A stretch of 64,000 bases of DNA from Sphingomonas kyeonggiensis (GCF_014204495.1 NZ_JACHLN010000002.1:992001-1056000), one strand, 5' to 3'; shown: positions 42,888 to 51,388, counted from the first letter of the stretch. Made by a program: numbers and translations. Notes: generated from the sequence alone by a model not told the origin.

Positions 42888-43844
42888 GTGGGGGATCAGG
42901 ATCGCGATACCGGCGCGGAGGCTCCGCGCCAGCCTGAGGCGTCGGCGGACATCCCGCCGGCGCCTTCCGCGTCTGCGCCGCGCCCGCGCGACTGGACGCC
43001 GCGCGCGACCACGGCCGGGCAGCCGGAGGAACTTGGCGTCTCGCCGATGCCAGACCTGCGCCCGCTCGGCGAAGAACCCGATCCCTTTGCGTCTCGCCGC
43101 GAAGAAGCGCCTCGCCCCATTCCGGCGCAGGAAGAAATCAAGCCGCAGCGCCCGCGCAAGCCGCTGCTCCGCCGCATCCTGTTCTGGATCCTCAAGGCGA
43201 TCCTGCTCTTCATCGCCGTCTCGGTCGGCATGGTGGTGATCTACAAGTTCGTGCCCCCGCCGATCACCTGGACGCAGATCGGCGACATCTTCTCGGGCCA
43301 CGGGGTCACCAAGCGCTGGATGTCGATCGACCGGATCGATCCGAACATGCCGCGCGCCGCGATCGCCGCCGAGGATGCGCGCTTCTGCTCGCATCACGGG
43401 TTCGATTTCACGGCGATCGAGCAGGCCTATGCCCGCAATGCCACCGGCAAGAAGAAGATCCGCGGCGGCTCGACGATCAGCCAGCAGACCGCGAAGAACG
43501 TCTTCCTGTTCCAGGGCGGCGGCTATGCCCGCAAGGCGCTCGAGGCGTATTTCACGGTGCTGATCGAGAATATCTGGGGCAAGCGCCGAATCATGGAAGT
43601 CTATCTCAACGTCGCGGAGACGGGGATCGGCACCTATGGCGTGAATGCCGGCGCTTTACGCTACTTCAAGCACGACGCTTCGAATCTCTCCCCACGCGAG
43701 GCGGCACAAGTCGCTGCGGTGCTGCCGCTGCCCAAGAAGCGGGCCGGCATCGATCCGCGCGGCTTCACCCGCCGCTATGGCAATGCAATCACGGCGCGCA
43801 TCGGCACAGTGCGCGGCGATGGGCTGGATAGCTGCATCCGCTGA
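42888..43844 (+). CDS. mtgA: Monofunctional biosynthetic peptidoglycan transglycosylase
   Basis: 318 residues from GTG 42888: a proline- and arginine-rich cytoplasmic N terminus (about 1-85), one membrane helix (about 95-118), and a GT51 catalytic domain with AIAAEDARFCSHHGFDF, RGGSTISQQTAKNVFL and WGKRRIMEVYLNVAETG. MtgA polymerises lipid II glycan strands. The N-terminal extension is longer than in E. coli MtgA. It overlaps the NUDIX gene by 1 nt (TGATG). Confidence 0.93.
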   Translation: MGDQDRDTGAEAPRQPEASADIPPAPSASAPRPRDWTPRATTAGQPEELGVSPMPDLRPLGEEPDPFASRREEAPRPIPAQEEIKPQRPRKPLLRRILFWILKAILLFIAVSVGMVVIYKFVPPPITWTQIGDIFSGHGVTKRWMSIDRIDPNMPRAAIAAEDARFCSHHGFDFTAIEQAYARNATGKKKIRGGSTISQQTAKNVFLFQGGGYARKALEAYFTVLIENIWGKRRIMEVYLNVAETGIGTYGVNAGALRYFKHDASNLSPREAAQVAAVLPLPKKRAGIDPRGFTRRYGNAITARIGTVRGDGLDSCIR

Positions 43845-44245
43845 TGGCGCCGATCCGCATCGCCGCCGCGCTGATCGACGATGGCGCGGGAAACATGCTG
43901 CTGGTCCGCAAGGCAGGTACCTCGGCCTATATGCAGGCCGGCGGCAAGATCGAACCGGGCGAGACCCCGCTCGAAGCGCTCCGCCGCGAACTGGCGGAGG
44001 AGATCGGCCTGGCGATCACCGAAGCGCGCCGGCTCGGCCGCTTCCAGTCTCCCGCCGCCAACGAGCCCGGCCGCGTGGTCGAGGCGGAACTGTTCCACCT
44101 CACTGCCCCGCACGAGCCGAGCGCCGCCGCCGAAATCGCGGAAGCACGCTGGGTGCCGATCGCCGAGGCCGCGGCCTTGCCGCTCGCCCCGATGACCCGC
44201 ACCCATGTCCTGCCGATCGCGCTGGAACTGATCGCGCGTTACTGA
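43844..44245 (+). CDS. NUDIX hydrolase
   Basis: 133 residues with a perfect NUDIX box, GGKIEPGETPLEALRREL followed by AEEIGL, preceded by RIAAALIDDGAGNMLLVRKA. The family cleaves nucleoside diphosphate-linked compounds; the substrate is unknown. It shares a base with the mtgA stop (TGATG) and converges on a small membrane-protein gene, overlapping its stop by 7 nt. Confidence 0.9.
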   Translation: MAPIRIAAALIDDGAGNMLLVRKAGTSAYMQAGGKIEPGETPLEALRRELAEEIGLAITEARRLGRFQSPAANEPGRVVEAELFHLTAPHEPSAAAEIAEARWVPIAEAAALPLAPMTRTHVLPIALELIARY

Positions 44246-44523
44246 ACTTTCTTGGCGGCATCCTGGGCGGCATCGCCCACGTCCTTCGCCGCGCCGCCGA
44301 CATCCTTGGCCGCCTGCGTCACCGCATCGGTCTTGGCGTTCTCGCGATTGTTCTGGTTGAACAGATAGACCGCGCCGATCACCACCGCGATCAGCAGCAC
44401 GAACCCGATCAACAGGCCCGCACCGCTGCCGCCGCGCTCGACCACGACCGTGCCGCCGCCACCCGTCTCGGTGACACGCTCGGCCGTCACGCCATCGGTA
44501 CGCTCGGTAACTCGTTCCACCAT
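44239..44523 (-). CDS. Small membrane protein with amphipathic alanine-rich repeat tail
   Basis: 94 residues: N-terminal polar region with short repeats (VERVTERTDGVTAERVTETG), a glycine-rich linker, one membrane helix (about 36-55), and a tail of AAKDVGGAAKDVGDAAQDAAKK, an 11-residue-like amphipathic repeat reminiscent of LEA-type stress proteins. No known family recognised. Expressed away from ybaB; probably membrane-anchored with the repeat able to bind lipid surfaces (inference). Confidence 0.65.
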   Translation of the reverse strand: MVERVTERTDGVTAERVTETGGGGTVVVERGGSGAGLLIGFVLLIAVVIGAVYLFNQNNRENAKTDAVTQAAKDVGGAAKDVGDAAQDAAKKVQ

Positions 44524-44581
44524 TGCATCCTCCTCGATTATGCCGTCAGCAACCGAGAAGGCCTTGCAATGGTTCCGGAAA

Positions 44582-44902
44582 TCAGAAGGGCAGCTTGAAG
44601 CCCGGCGGAAGCGGCAGGCCCGCCGTCATCTTCGACATCGCTTCCTGCGACGCCGCATCCGCCTTGGCACGCGCATCGTTGAAGGCGGCTGCGAGCAAAT
44701 CCTCGAGCATGCCCTTTTCGGCCGGGTTGAGCAGCGAATCGTCGATGTTCAGGCCGATGATCCGGCCCTTTGCCGACGCCTGGACCTTGACCAGCCCGCC
44801 GCCCGAGACACCCTCGACCTCGATATTGTCGAGATCGGCCTGCGCCTTGGTGAGTTCGGCCTGGACGTTCTGCGCCATGGCCATCATCTTTTCGAGATCC
44901 AT
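44582..44902 (-). CDS. ybaB: YbaB/EbfC nucleoid-associated protein
   Basis: 106 residues, MDLEKMMAMAQNVQAELTKAQADLDNIEVEGVSGGG, with the family features VKVQASAKGRIIGLNID, and DLLAAAFNDARAKAD, ending in a short proline/glycine tail. The protein forms a dimer that binds DNA. It follows dnaX by 8 nt, the classical dnaX-ybaB arrangement (recR is not in the window). Confidence 0.95.
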   Translation of the reverse strand: MDLEKMMAMAQNVQAELTKAQADLDNIEVEGVSGGGLVKVQASAKGRIIGLNIDDSLLNPAEKGMLEDLLAAAFNDARAKADAASQEAMSKMTAGLPLPPGFKLPF

Positions 44903-44910
44903 TATACTTC

Positions 44911-46530
44911 CTAGCTTCCAGTCTTGGCCCAGCCGATCAGCTCGGCATCGGGAAATGCTTCCATTGCGGCGGCAACCAGCGGCGAGGCGAGTACCGCATC
45001 ACGCTCGGCCTGCTCGCTCGCCGCCTGCTCCTCGCGCAGCGTCATCGCCTGCGCCGGCACATCGACACAGGCAAGCTTCCAGTTAGTGCCGGTCAGCTCC
45101 TTGAGCGCGGCACCCAGCTCCTTCATGAAATCGAACGGCAGCGGCTTCGCAGCGGCGAACTCGACTTCCATGCCCTCGAAACGCACCGGCCGCAGATAGT
45201 CGCGCACCTGGGTGGCGAGCTGGTAGCGCTTCTTCTCCTCCAGATAATCGGCGAGCTGGCCGAGCGAGGTCGGCATCGCCGAGCCATTTGCACCGGAGGG
45301 AGCGGTCGCGGCGCCGCCCGAGATGGTCACGCTGCCGCTGGCGATCTGGCGGGCAAGTTCACCCGGATCGGGCAGCTGCGAGGCGTGAATGACGCGCAGC
45401 AGCGCCATCTCCGCCGCCTCGATCGGCAGCGCCGCCCTGGCGACTTCGTCATGCCCGCGCAGCACCAGCTGCCACAGCCGGTGCAAAGCCGGGAAGCTCA
45501 GCCCCGCCGCCCAGCGCTCGAGCGACTTCAGCTCCTCGGCCGACTGGCCCGAATTGGCATCCGTCCCCAGCTTGGCGAGCGTCACCGCATGCACCGTCTC
45601 CAGCAGCGTGCGCAGCACGGCCTGCGGATCGACGCCCAAGTCATACTGGCCGCGCAGCGAAGCCAGAGCGCCCCGCGCGTCGCCCTCCAGCAGCAACCCG
45701 AACAGGGTGCGGATCGCGCCGCGATCGGACAGGCCGAGCATCTGGCGCACGGCCTCCGCCTTCACGCCCTCGCCTTCCAGGCCCGCATGGGCGATGGCCT
45801 GGTCGAGGATCGACAAGCCGTCGCGCGCCGAGCCCTCGGCCGCCCGGGAGATCAGCGCCAGCGCTTCCGGCTCCGCCTCGAAGCCCTCGGCCTGGGTCAC
45901 CCTGGCGAAATGCTCGGCGAGCAGTTCGGCCGGGATGCGGCGCAGGTCGAAGCGCTGGCAGCGCGACAGCACCGTCACCGGCACCTTGTTCACTTCGGTC
46001 GTGGCGAACAGGAACTTCACATGCGCCGGCGGTTCCTCCAGCGTCTTGAGCAGCGCGTTGAACGCGCTCTTCGACAGCATGTGGACTTCGTCGATGATGT
46101 AGATCTTGTAGCGCGCCGAGACCGCCGAGTAGCGCGACGCCTCGATGATCTCGCGGACATCGTCGACGCCGGTATGCGACGCGGCGTCCATCTCGATCAC
46201 GTCGATATGACGGCCCTCGGCGATCGCGCGGCAAGGCTCGCAGACACCGCACGGATCGATCGTCGGCCCACCCTGCCCGTCCGGCCCGATGCAGTTGAGC
46301 GCCTTGGCGATCAGGCGTGCGGTAGAGGTCTTGCCGACCCCGCGGACCCCGGTGAGCAGGAAGGCATGGGCCAACCGGTCGCGCTTGATCGCGTTGCCCA
46401 GCGTGGTGACCATCGCATCCTGCCCGATCAGCTCGGAGAAGGTCTGCGGACGGTATTTGCGCGCGAGCACCCGATAGGCGTTGTCACGCGGCTGCGCGGG
46501 TTCGTCGAGGCCAAGGAAGGAATCGGACAT
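44911..46530 (-). CDS. dnaX: DNA polymerase III subunit gamma/tau
   Basis: 539 residues starting MSDSFLGLDEPAQPRDNAYRVLARKYRPQTF: Walker A GVRGVGKTSTARLIAK, the zinc-binding CGVCEPCRAI, Walker B-type IYIIDEVHMLS, sensor LFATTEVNKVPVT, SRCQRFDLRR, then domain III and a C-terminal tau-type region. It loads the beta clamp and organises the replisome. ATG 46530 is chosen from the family start; the longer frame runs into the 4.5S RNA gene. The gene lies immediately downstream of ffs. Confidence 0.95.
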   Translation of the reverse strand: MSDSFLGLDEPAQPRDNAYRVLARKYRPQTFSELIGQDAMVTTLGNAIKRDRLAHAFLLTGVRGVGKTSTARLIAKALNCIGPDGQGGPTIDPCGVCEPCRAIAEGRHIDVIEMDAASHTGVDDVREIIEASRYSAVSARYKIYIIDEVHMLSKSAFNALLKTLEEPPAHVKFLFATTEVNKVPVTVLSRCQRFDLRRIPAELLAEHFARVTQAEGFEAEPEALALISRAAEGSARDGLSILDQAIAHAGLEGEGVKAEAVRQMLGLSDRGAIRTLFGLLLEGDARGALASLRGQYDLGVDPQAVLRTLLETVHAVTLAKLGTDANSGQSAEELKSLERWAAGLSFPALHRLWQLVLRGHDEVARAALPIEAAEMALLRVIHASQLPDPGELARQIASGSVTISGGAATAPSGANGSAMPTSLGQLADYLEEKKRYQLATQVRDYLRPVRFEGMEVEFAAAKPLPFDFMKELGAALKELTGTNWKLACVDVPAQAMTLREEQAASEQAERDAVLASPLVAAAMEAFPDAELIGWAKTGS

Positions 46531-46621
46531 GCCATCCGTTCCTAGCGTGTTCCAACCGCCACGTCCAAGGCGATGCACGCCGCAAAGGCGGTTAAAAGAG
46601 GCTGTCGATGTGCGGAAAGGT

Positions 46622-46711
46622 GGGAGCCGGAACGACCCGCAGCGAAATCGTTGTGGCTGCTTCGTTCCCGATCTGACCAGGTTGGCGACGACTACGTCCG
46701 CCCGACTCCCG
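46622..46711 (-). ncRNA. ffs: 4.5S signal recognition particle RNA
   Basis: On the minus strand the conserved Ffh-binding tip is visible: ACCTGGTCAGATCGGGAACG followed by AAGCAGCC, equivalent to GGTCAG...GGAAGCAGCC of the bacterial small SRP RNA. The ends close as a long stem: GGGAGTCGG at 46710-46702 pairs with CCGGCTCCC at 46630-46622. The length of about 90 nt fits the alphaproteobacterial small form. It is located just upstream of dnaX, as in many alphaproteobacteria; Ffh and FtsY are encoded at 8457 and 13694. The mature ends may extend a few bases beyond. Confidence 0.92.
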
Positions 46712-46745
46712 CGGCGCATATGGGCAAAGTCAGACGGTTAGGCAA

Positions 46746-46774
46746 GAGCGGGAACGCGGCGCACGTTCCCGCTC
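46746..46774 (-). terminator. Probable terminator of the small secreted-protein gene
   Basis: On the minus strand GAGCGGGAACG pairs with CGTTCCCGCTC (11 bp, 7-nt loop), followed by TTGCC. It starts 9 nt after the stop at 46783 and separates this gene from ffs. Confidence 0.6.
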
Positions 46775-46782
46775 CTGTTCAA

Positions 46783-47010
46783 TCAGCGATAATAGCGCAC
46801 CCGGCGGCACACGCGCTGGCGATGGCCATGGCGCCACACGGTCTTGCAGACGCTGCGATAATAGGAGCGCTTGCGGACATGATGCGGCCGATGGTGCTGG
46901 AAGTCCGGCTGTGCCGCGACCGCGGGAGCGGTCGGCGCGGCGGCGGCACTGGCGGCCGGGATGGCAAGCGTCGCGGCGGCAGCGGCCGCAAGGATCGGAA
47001 GAAGCTTCAT
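46783..47010 (-). CDS. Small secreted, basic His/Arg/Tyr-rich protein
   Basis: 75 residues from ATG 47010 (GGAGAG upstream): signal peptide (MKLLPILAAAAAATLAIPAAS), then a basic mature part of about 45 residues rich in His, Arg and Tyr (QHHRPHHVRKRSYYRSVC and CRRVRYYR) with two cysteines that could form a disulfide. No family recognised. Similar short HHxxRR-type exported proteins are common in sphingomonads, but I cannot assign a role. Confidence 0.7.
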   Translation of the reverse strand: MKLLPILAAAAAATLAIPAASAAAAPTAPAVAAQPDFQHHRPHHVRKRSYYRSVCKTVWRHGHRQRVCRRVRYYR

Positions 47011-47204
47011 AGTTTCTCTCTCCTGCTGGCGGGAGAAAACCCGCATGGGCGGAAACCGGAACGATCGTTTCGGTTCCATGCGCGATCCTGAAACAGGACG
47101 GATTGCGCCGGGCTGAATGTCTGGCGCATTGCTGGAATGTGTAAAATCTGGCGACAGGGCCCTGCACGGTCGCTTCCCCGGCCCCGGGATGCTAGCCGGC
47201 GCGG

Positions 47205-47693
47205 ATGGACAAGGTGAAAATCCGGCGCTTCGAACCCGCCGACCAGGACGGCGTGGCCACGCTGATCGTATCGATCCAGAATGAGGAGTTCGGGATCGCG
47301 ATCACCGCCGAGGACCAGCCCGACCTCCAGGAGATTCCCGAATTCTACCAGCGCGACTCGGGCGATTTCTGGGTCGCCGAAGCCCCGGATGGCGAAGTGG
47401 TCGGCACGATCGCGCTCAGGGACATCGGCGACGGCGCGGCTGCCTTGCGCAAGATGTTCGTCCATCCCGAACATCGTGGCGCGCGCGGCCTGGCCCGGGC
47501 ACTGCTCGACACGCTGCTGGCGCATGCGCGGGCACTGAAGCTGTCCCGCATCTATCTGGGCACCACCGATCGCTTCCTCGCCGCGCATCGCTTCTATGCG
47601 CGCAACGGCTTCGCGCTGATCGACCACACGCTGCTGCCGCCCACCTTCCCCCGGATGATGGTGGACACGCGCTTCTACGCGCTGACGCTCTAG
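47205..47693 (+). CDS. GNAT-family N-acetyltransferase
   Basis: 162 residues with the acetyl-CoA binding region MFVHPEHRGARGLARALLDT, a preceding strand-helix region IQNEEFGIAITAEDQPDL, and a C-terminal FLAAHRFYARNGF. The acceptor substrate is unknown. ATG 47205. Its stop shares CTAG with the convergent ferredoxin gene, so neither gene has a terminator between them. Confidence 0.85.
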   Translation: MDKVKIRRFEPADQDGVATLIVSIQNEEFGIAITAEDQPDLQEIPEFYQRDSGDFWVAEAPDGEVVGTIALRDIGDGAAALRKMFVHPEHRGARGLARALLDTLLAHARALKLSRIYLGTTDRFLAAHRFYARNGFALIDHTLLPPTFPRMMVDTRFYALTL

Positions 47694-48025
47694 CGCCCCT
47701 GCATGTCGCGGTGCCCAGTGGGCATCCGCACCACCAGCCCGTCCATCTCGGGCGTGAGCAGGATCTGGCAGGCGAGCCGGCTGGTTCGCACCGCGCCCAC
47801 CGCGAGGTCGAGCATATCCTCTTCCTCTTCGGCGGCACGGGGCAGCCGGGCGAAATGCTCGGGATCGACGATCACATGGCAGGTCGAGCAGGCCATCTGC
47901 CCCTCGCAGGTGCCCTCAAGCGGCTGGCCATCATTCTGCCCGACTTCGAGCAGGCGCAGCCCCTCCTCGGCCTGGACCTCATGCCGGTCGATGCCATCGG
48001 CGCTGACGAAGGTAACGCGGATCAT
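47690..48025 (-). CDS. fdx: [2Fe-2S] ferredoxin (adrenodoxin type)
   Basis: 111 residues with the cluster ligands Cys40, Cys46, Cys49 in GTCEGQMACSTCHVIVDPEH and Cys86 in SRLACQILL. Such ferredoxins supply electrons for Fe-S cluster assembly or to other redox partners. Its start overlaps the downstream stop of the cysteine desulfurase gene by 4 nt, and the gene is the last of a two-desulfurase operon, which supports a role in Fe-S assembly. Confidence 0.93.
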   Translation of the reverse strand: MIRVTFVSADGIDRHEVQAEEGLRLLEVGQNDGQPLEGTCEGQMACSTCHVIVDPEHFARLPRAAEEEEDMLDLAVGAVRTSRLACQILLTPEMDGLVVRMPTGHRDMQGR

Positions 48026-49113
48026 GCGGCGCGACTCTGCGCGCGGGCAGCCGCGACGATCCGGTCTATCGCCCCCATCAGCGCATCCTCGCTAGTGTAG
48101 CGGCCATAGCCGATGCGGATGCTCGATCGCGCCTGCGCATCGCTCAGCCCGATCGCCTGCAGCACATGACTGGGCCGCCCGGAGCCGCTGGCACACGCCG
48201 AGCCGGCGGAAAAGGCAATATCGCGCAGGTCCGAGATCAGCCGCGCCACATCGAGCCCGTCATGACGCAGGTTGAGATTGCCCGGATAGCGGTCCTCCTG
48301 CGCGCCATTCAGCGTCCAGTCGCCAGCGATTCGGCTAAGCGCGGCGCGATAGAGCTGCTCGGCATGCGCGTGATCGGCGCCGAAACGCTGCTTGGCCACC
48401 CGGGCCGCCGCACCGAAACCCGCGCACAGTGACGGTGACAGCGTCCCCGACCGCCCCGCAGGCTCCTGCCCGCCGCCATGCAGCAGCGGTTCCAGCGTCA
48501 CGCCGTCACGGATCCAAAGCGCACCCACGCCCTTGGGACCGTGGATCTTGTGCGCCGAGACCGCGATCAGGTCGCAGCCATCGGGGATCAGCACCCGGCC
48601 ATAGCCCTGCACCGCGTCGCACAGGAACAGCGCGCCTGCCTGGTGGGCGAGATGCGCCAGTTCCTCGATCGGCTGGATCACGCCGATCTCGTTGTTGACC
48701 AGCATCGCGGCGACCAGCCCGACACCCGGCTTGATCGCCGCGCGCGCCGCGGCAAGGTCGACCAGCCCTTCCGGCCCCACCGGCAGCACGGTCACGTCCC
48801 GGCCCCGGCGCGCCTCGGCAGCCACCGTATCGAGCACCGCGGCATGCTCGGTGGCGATCGTCACGATCCCGCCGGTGCTGCCCTTGATCGCCCAGTTGAG
48901 CGCCTCGGTCGCACCGCTGGTGAAGCTCACCGTCCCGCCCGGCGGCAGCAGCCCGGCGACATCGTCGCGCGCCACTTCCACCGCTGCCTTGGCTGCGCGG
49001 CCCAGGGCGTGCGCGGAATGCGGATTGGCGAAATTGCCTTCCAGCAGCGGGAGCATCGCGGCCAGCGCTTCGGGAGCGAGCGGCGTGGTCGCCTGATAGT
49101 CGAGATAGGTCAT
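48022..49113 (-). CDS. Cysteine desulfurase (second of two)
   Basis: 363 residues, NifS/IscS-type PLP enzyme: DYQATTPLAPEALAAML, the catalytic lysine in AVSAHKIHGPKGVGALW, the PLP-binding THisA-type TEHAAVLDTVAAEA, and the active cysteine in SAGSACASGSGRPSHVL. ATG 49113 overlaps the preceding desulfurase stop by 4 nt (ATGA). It is a paralogue of the gene directly upstream; both retain the key Lys and Cys. It is followed by fdx with a 4-nt overlap. Confidence 0.9.
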   Translation of the reverse strand: MTYLDYQATTPLAPEALAAMLPLLEGNFANPHSAHALGRAAKAAVEVARDDVAGLLPPGGTVSFTSGATEALNWAIKGSTGGIVTIATEHAAVLDTVAAEARRGRDVTVLPVGPEGLVDLAAARAAIKPGVGLVAAMLVNNEIGVIQPIEELAHLAHQAGALFLCDAVQGYGRVLIPDGCDLIAVSAHKIHGPKGVGALWIRDGVTLEPLLHGGGQEPAGRSGTLSPSLCAGFGAAARVAKQRFGADHAHAEQLYRAALSRIAGDWTLNGAQEDRYPGNLNLRHDGLDVARLISDLRDIAFSAGSACASGSGRPSHVLQAIGLSDAQARSSIRIGYGRYTSEDALMGAIDRIVAAARAQSRAA

Positions 49114-50186
49114 GCAGCTCTGGTTCTGGCCTCGATCGCGATCTGACGCCAGAGCGTCGTGAAGGCATCGACCTCGGCCTCGGTGGTTCCGCGCCCGAAG
49201 CTGACCCGCACCACTTCGCGCAGGGCCGGCTCCTCCCAACCCATCGCCGAGAGCACATGGCTCGGCCGCATGCTGCCCGAGGAACAGGCGCTGCCCGCCG
49301 AAACCGAAATGCCGGCCATGTCGAAACGGATCAGCTGCGCCGCGGAGGAGACACCCGGCATCCGGTACGCTCCGATCAGCGGGCTACGCGAGGTGGCAGC
49401 ACCCACGACTTCCCCGCCTTCCGCCACGATCACTGTCTCCAGCCGGGTACGAAGCGCTGCCATCCGCTCCAGATCCTCGGGCAGGGACACCGCGGCCGCA
49501 TAGCCGAGCGCACCGGGAAGGTTCTCGGTCCCGGCGCGATAGCCCTTTTCCTGTCCGCCCATCGGCAGCAGCGTGCCGAAGTCGCGAACCAGCAATGCCC
49601 CGATCCCCGGCGGCCCGCCGCGCTTGTGCGCCGAAACCGCGACCAGGTCGGCATGGCGCAGCACCGCCGCCGATGCCCGCGCCGGCATCTGGGCCGCATC
49701 GACCAGCAATATCCCGCCCGCCGCGTGCACGATCTCCGCGATCGCCTCGATCGGCTGGATGACGCCGGTCTCGCTGTTGGTCCGCTGCACCCCGACCAGC
49801 GCACGGGGCCCCTCCGCCAGCGCGGCACGCAGCGCGTCGAGATCGAGCACCCCGTTTGCATCCACCGGCAGCACCTGCGCGCCTTCCGAATGGCGCAGGA
49901 CCGAATCATGCTCGACCGCGCTGATCAGCCGCCGTTCGGCCATCGACCGCGTCAGCGCCATATGCAGCGATTCGCTTGCGCCGCCGGTGAACACCAGCTC
50001 ATGCGCCCAGCCATAGGCGGCCGCGACCTCGGCCCGCGCCTTTTCCAGCGCGGCACGGGCGGCCCGCCCCTCGGCATGGGGAGAGCTGGGATTGGCCCAA
50101 TGGCGCATTCCTGCCTCAACCGCCGCCATTGCCTCGGGCAGCATCGGGGTAGTCGCGGCATGATCCAGATAGATTCGCTCGGCCAA
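49110..50186 (-). CDS. Cysteine desulfurase (first of two)
   Basis: 358 residues: YLDHAATTPMLPEAMAAVEAG, PLP-stacking His93 in SAVEHDSVLRHS, catalytic Lys188 in AVSAHKRGGPPGIGALL, and the sulfur-accepting cysteine in SAGSACSSGSMRPSHVL. It starts at TTG 50186 with GAGAG close upstream; no ATG/GTG fits the family N terminus nearer than that. It makes persulfide sulfur for Fe-S clusters or tRNA thiolation. It is the first gene of the two-desulfurase/ferredoxin unit, divergent from the hydrolase at 50284. Confidence 0.9.
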   Translation of the reverse strand: MAERIYLDHAATTPMLPEAMAAVEAGMRHWANPSSPHAEGRAARAALEKARAEVAAAYGWAHELVFTGGASESLHMALTRSMAERRLISAVEHDSVLRHSEGAQVLPVDANGVLDLDALRAALAEGPRALVGVQRTNSETGVIQPIEAIAEIVHAAGGILLVDAAQMPARASAAVLRHADLVAVSAHKRGGPPGIGALLVRDFGTLLPMGGQEKGYRAGTENLPGALGYAAAVSLPEDLERMAALRTRLETVIVAEGGEVVGAATSRSPLIGAYRMPGVSSAAQLIRFDMAGISVSAGSACSSGSMRPSHVLSAMGWEEPALREVVRVSFGRGTTEAEVDAFTTLWRQIAIEARTRAA

Positions 50187-50202
50187 GTTGCTCTCGTAAT
50201 AA

Positions 50203-50232
50203 TTGCGTAAAGCGGCGCGGTGCCTATATAGC
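50203..50232 (+). promoter_or_regulatory. Sigma-70-type promoter of the alpha/beta hydrolase gene
   Basis: TTGCGT (50203-50208) and TATATA (50225-50230) are separated by 16 nt; the alternative -10 TATAGC (50227-50232) gives 18. The string CCTATATAGCGCC resembles the TATAGCGC-type boxes found at other points here (for example 22990). Expected start near 50237, about 47 nt before the start codon. Confidence 0.55.
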
Positions 50233-50283
50233 GCCCAACTCACCGCGCTCCACTGCGCGCCTCAAATTCTACAGGGACACGCC

Positions 50284-50940
50284 TTGCCCGAAGTCATTTT
50301 CCCCGGCCCCGAAGGACGCCTCGAAGGCCGTTTCGCACCCGCGCCCAAGCCGCGCGCGCCGGTCGCCATGATCCTCCACCCGCATCCCAATGCGGGCGGC
50401 ACGATGAACAACCGCATCGTCCAGGAACTCTACAAGACCTTCCAGCGCCGGGGCTTCGCGACGCTCCGCTTCAATTTCCGCGGGGTCGGCAAGAGCCAGG
50501 GCACCTTCGACAACGGCATCGGCGAACTGTCCGACGCCGCCTCGGCGCTTGATTGGGTGCAGAGCTTCCACCCGGAAGCCAGCTCGACCTGGGTCGCCGG
50601 CTTCGGCTTCGGCGCCTGGATCGGCATGCAGCTGCTGATGCGCCGTCCGGAGATCCGCGGCTTCATCTCGGTCGCCCCGCCGGCCAACATGTTCGACTTC
50701 ACCTTCCTCGCCCCCTGCCCGTCCTCGGGCATCATCATTCAGGGCGAGAATGACGAGGTGGTCACGCCGGGCGCGGTCCAGAAGCTGGTCGACAAGCTGC
50801 GCACCCAGAAGCACATCACCATCCATCACGACACCATCCCGGGCGCGAACCACTTCTTCGAGCACGAGATGGACGATCTGATGAAGAGCGTGGACAAGTA
50901 TCTGGACATGCGGCTCGACCCCAATTCGCCGATCCGCTGA
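50284..50940 (+). CDS. Alpha/beta hydrolase (COG2945 type) lacking the usual nucleophile serine
   Basis: 218 residues with the fold landmarks HPHPNAGGTMNNRIV, RFNFRGVGKSQG, QGENDEVV (Asp) and GANHFFEHE (His). The nucleophile elbow reads AGFGFGAWIG (Gly108) where the family normally has GFSFGA, so the catalytic Ser appears replaced by Gly. The start is TTG 50284 (LPEVIFPGPEG) with GGGAC upstream. It is divergent from the cysteine desulfurases. It may be a non-catalytic binding protein or use another residue. Confidence 0.8.
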   Translation: MPEVIFPGPEGRLEGRFAPAPKPRAPVAMILHPHPNAGGTMNNRIVQELYKTFQRRGFATLRFNFRGVGKSQGTFDNGIGELSDAASALDWVQSFHPEASSTWVAGFGFGAWIGMQLLMRRPEIRGFISVAPPANMFDFTFLAPCPSSGIIIQGENDEVVTPGAVQKLVDKLRTQKHITIHHDTIPGANHFFEHEMDDLMKSVDKYLDMRLDPNSPIR

Positions 50941-50944
50941 GGTT

Positions 50945-51388
50945 TTACGGGCGCGGGGCCGGGTTCCGCGCCCGGCACCGCGCCAGCGACAGCGCGAAGA
51001 CCAGTCCGGCCGCCACCGCTCCCACGGCATACCAGGGAAGCACCGCAAGATCGAAGCGGGCACCGGTCAGCCCGATCCCGAAGCCGCGCGAATATGCCGC
51101 CGGGATCAGCCCTAGCGTGAGCAGCATCGCCGCCAGCCCGCCCAGTGCCGCACGCAGGTTCAGCTGCCCGATCCGGATCCGCGTTGCCAGCCAGAAGCAG
51201 AGGATCAGCAGCGCCCCGAGCAGCAGCTTGGCCGCCGGTCCGATATCGTCGCCCATCTTCCAGACATTTGCCGGCAACCGGTCCAGCCCGTGGCGCTCGA
51301 ATGCGATCAACAGCCCCGGCAGGAACACCGCCGTCGCCCAGCCGAACAGCCAGGCCGGCCCGCCGCACTTGAGATCGCTCAGCCGCAT
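50945..51388 (-). CDS. Hypothetical four-helix membrane protein
   Basis: 147 residues with four hydrophobic segments (about 12-32, 51-66, 79-98, 117-134) and a basic C terminus. A polar loop, ERHGLDRLPANVWKMGDDIG, follows the first helix. No recognised family. It ends 4 nt from the convergent hydrolase gene. Confidence 0.6.
   Translation of the reverse strand: MRLSDLKCGGPAWLFGWATAVFLPGLLIAFERHGLDRLPANVWKMGDDIGPAAKLLLGALLILCFWLATRIRIGQLNLRAALGGLAAMLLTLGLIPAAYSRGFGIGLTGARFDLAVLPWYAVGAVAAGLVFALSLARCRARNPAPRP

Noticed and set aside
50284..50940. Frameshift or sequencing error as explanation of the missing Ser
   Set aside because: The frame is intact and the surrounding elbow residues are in register, so a simple codon change is more likely, although an error cannot be excluded.
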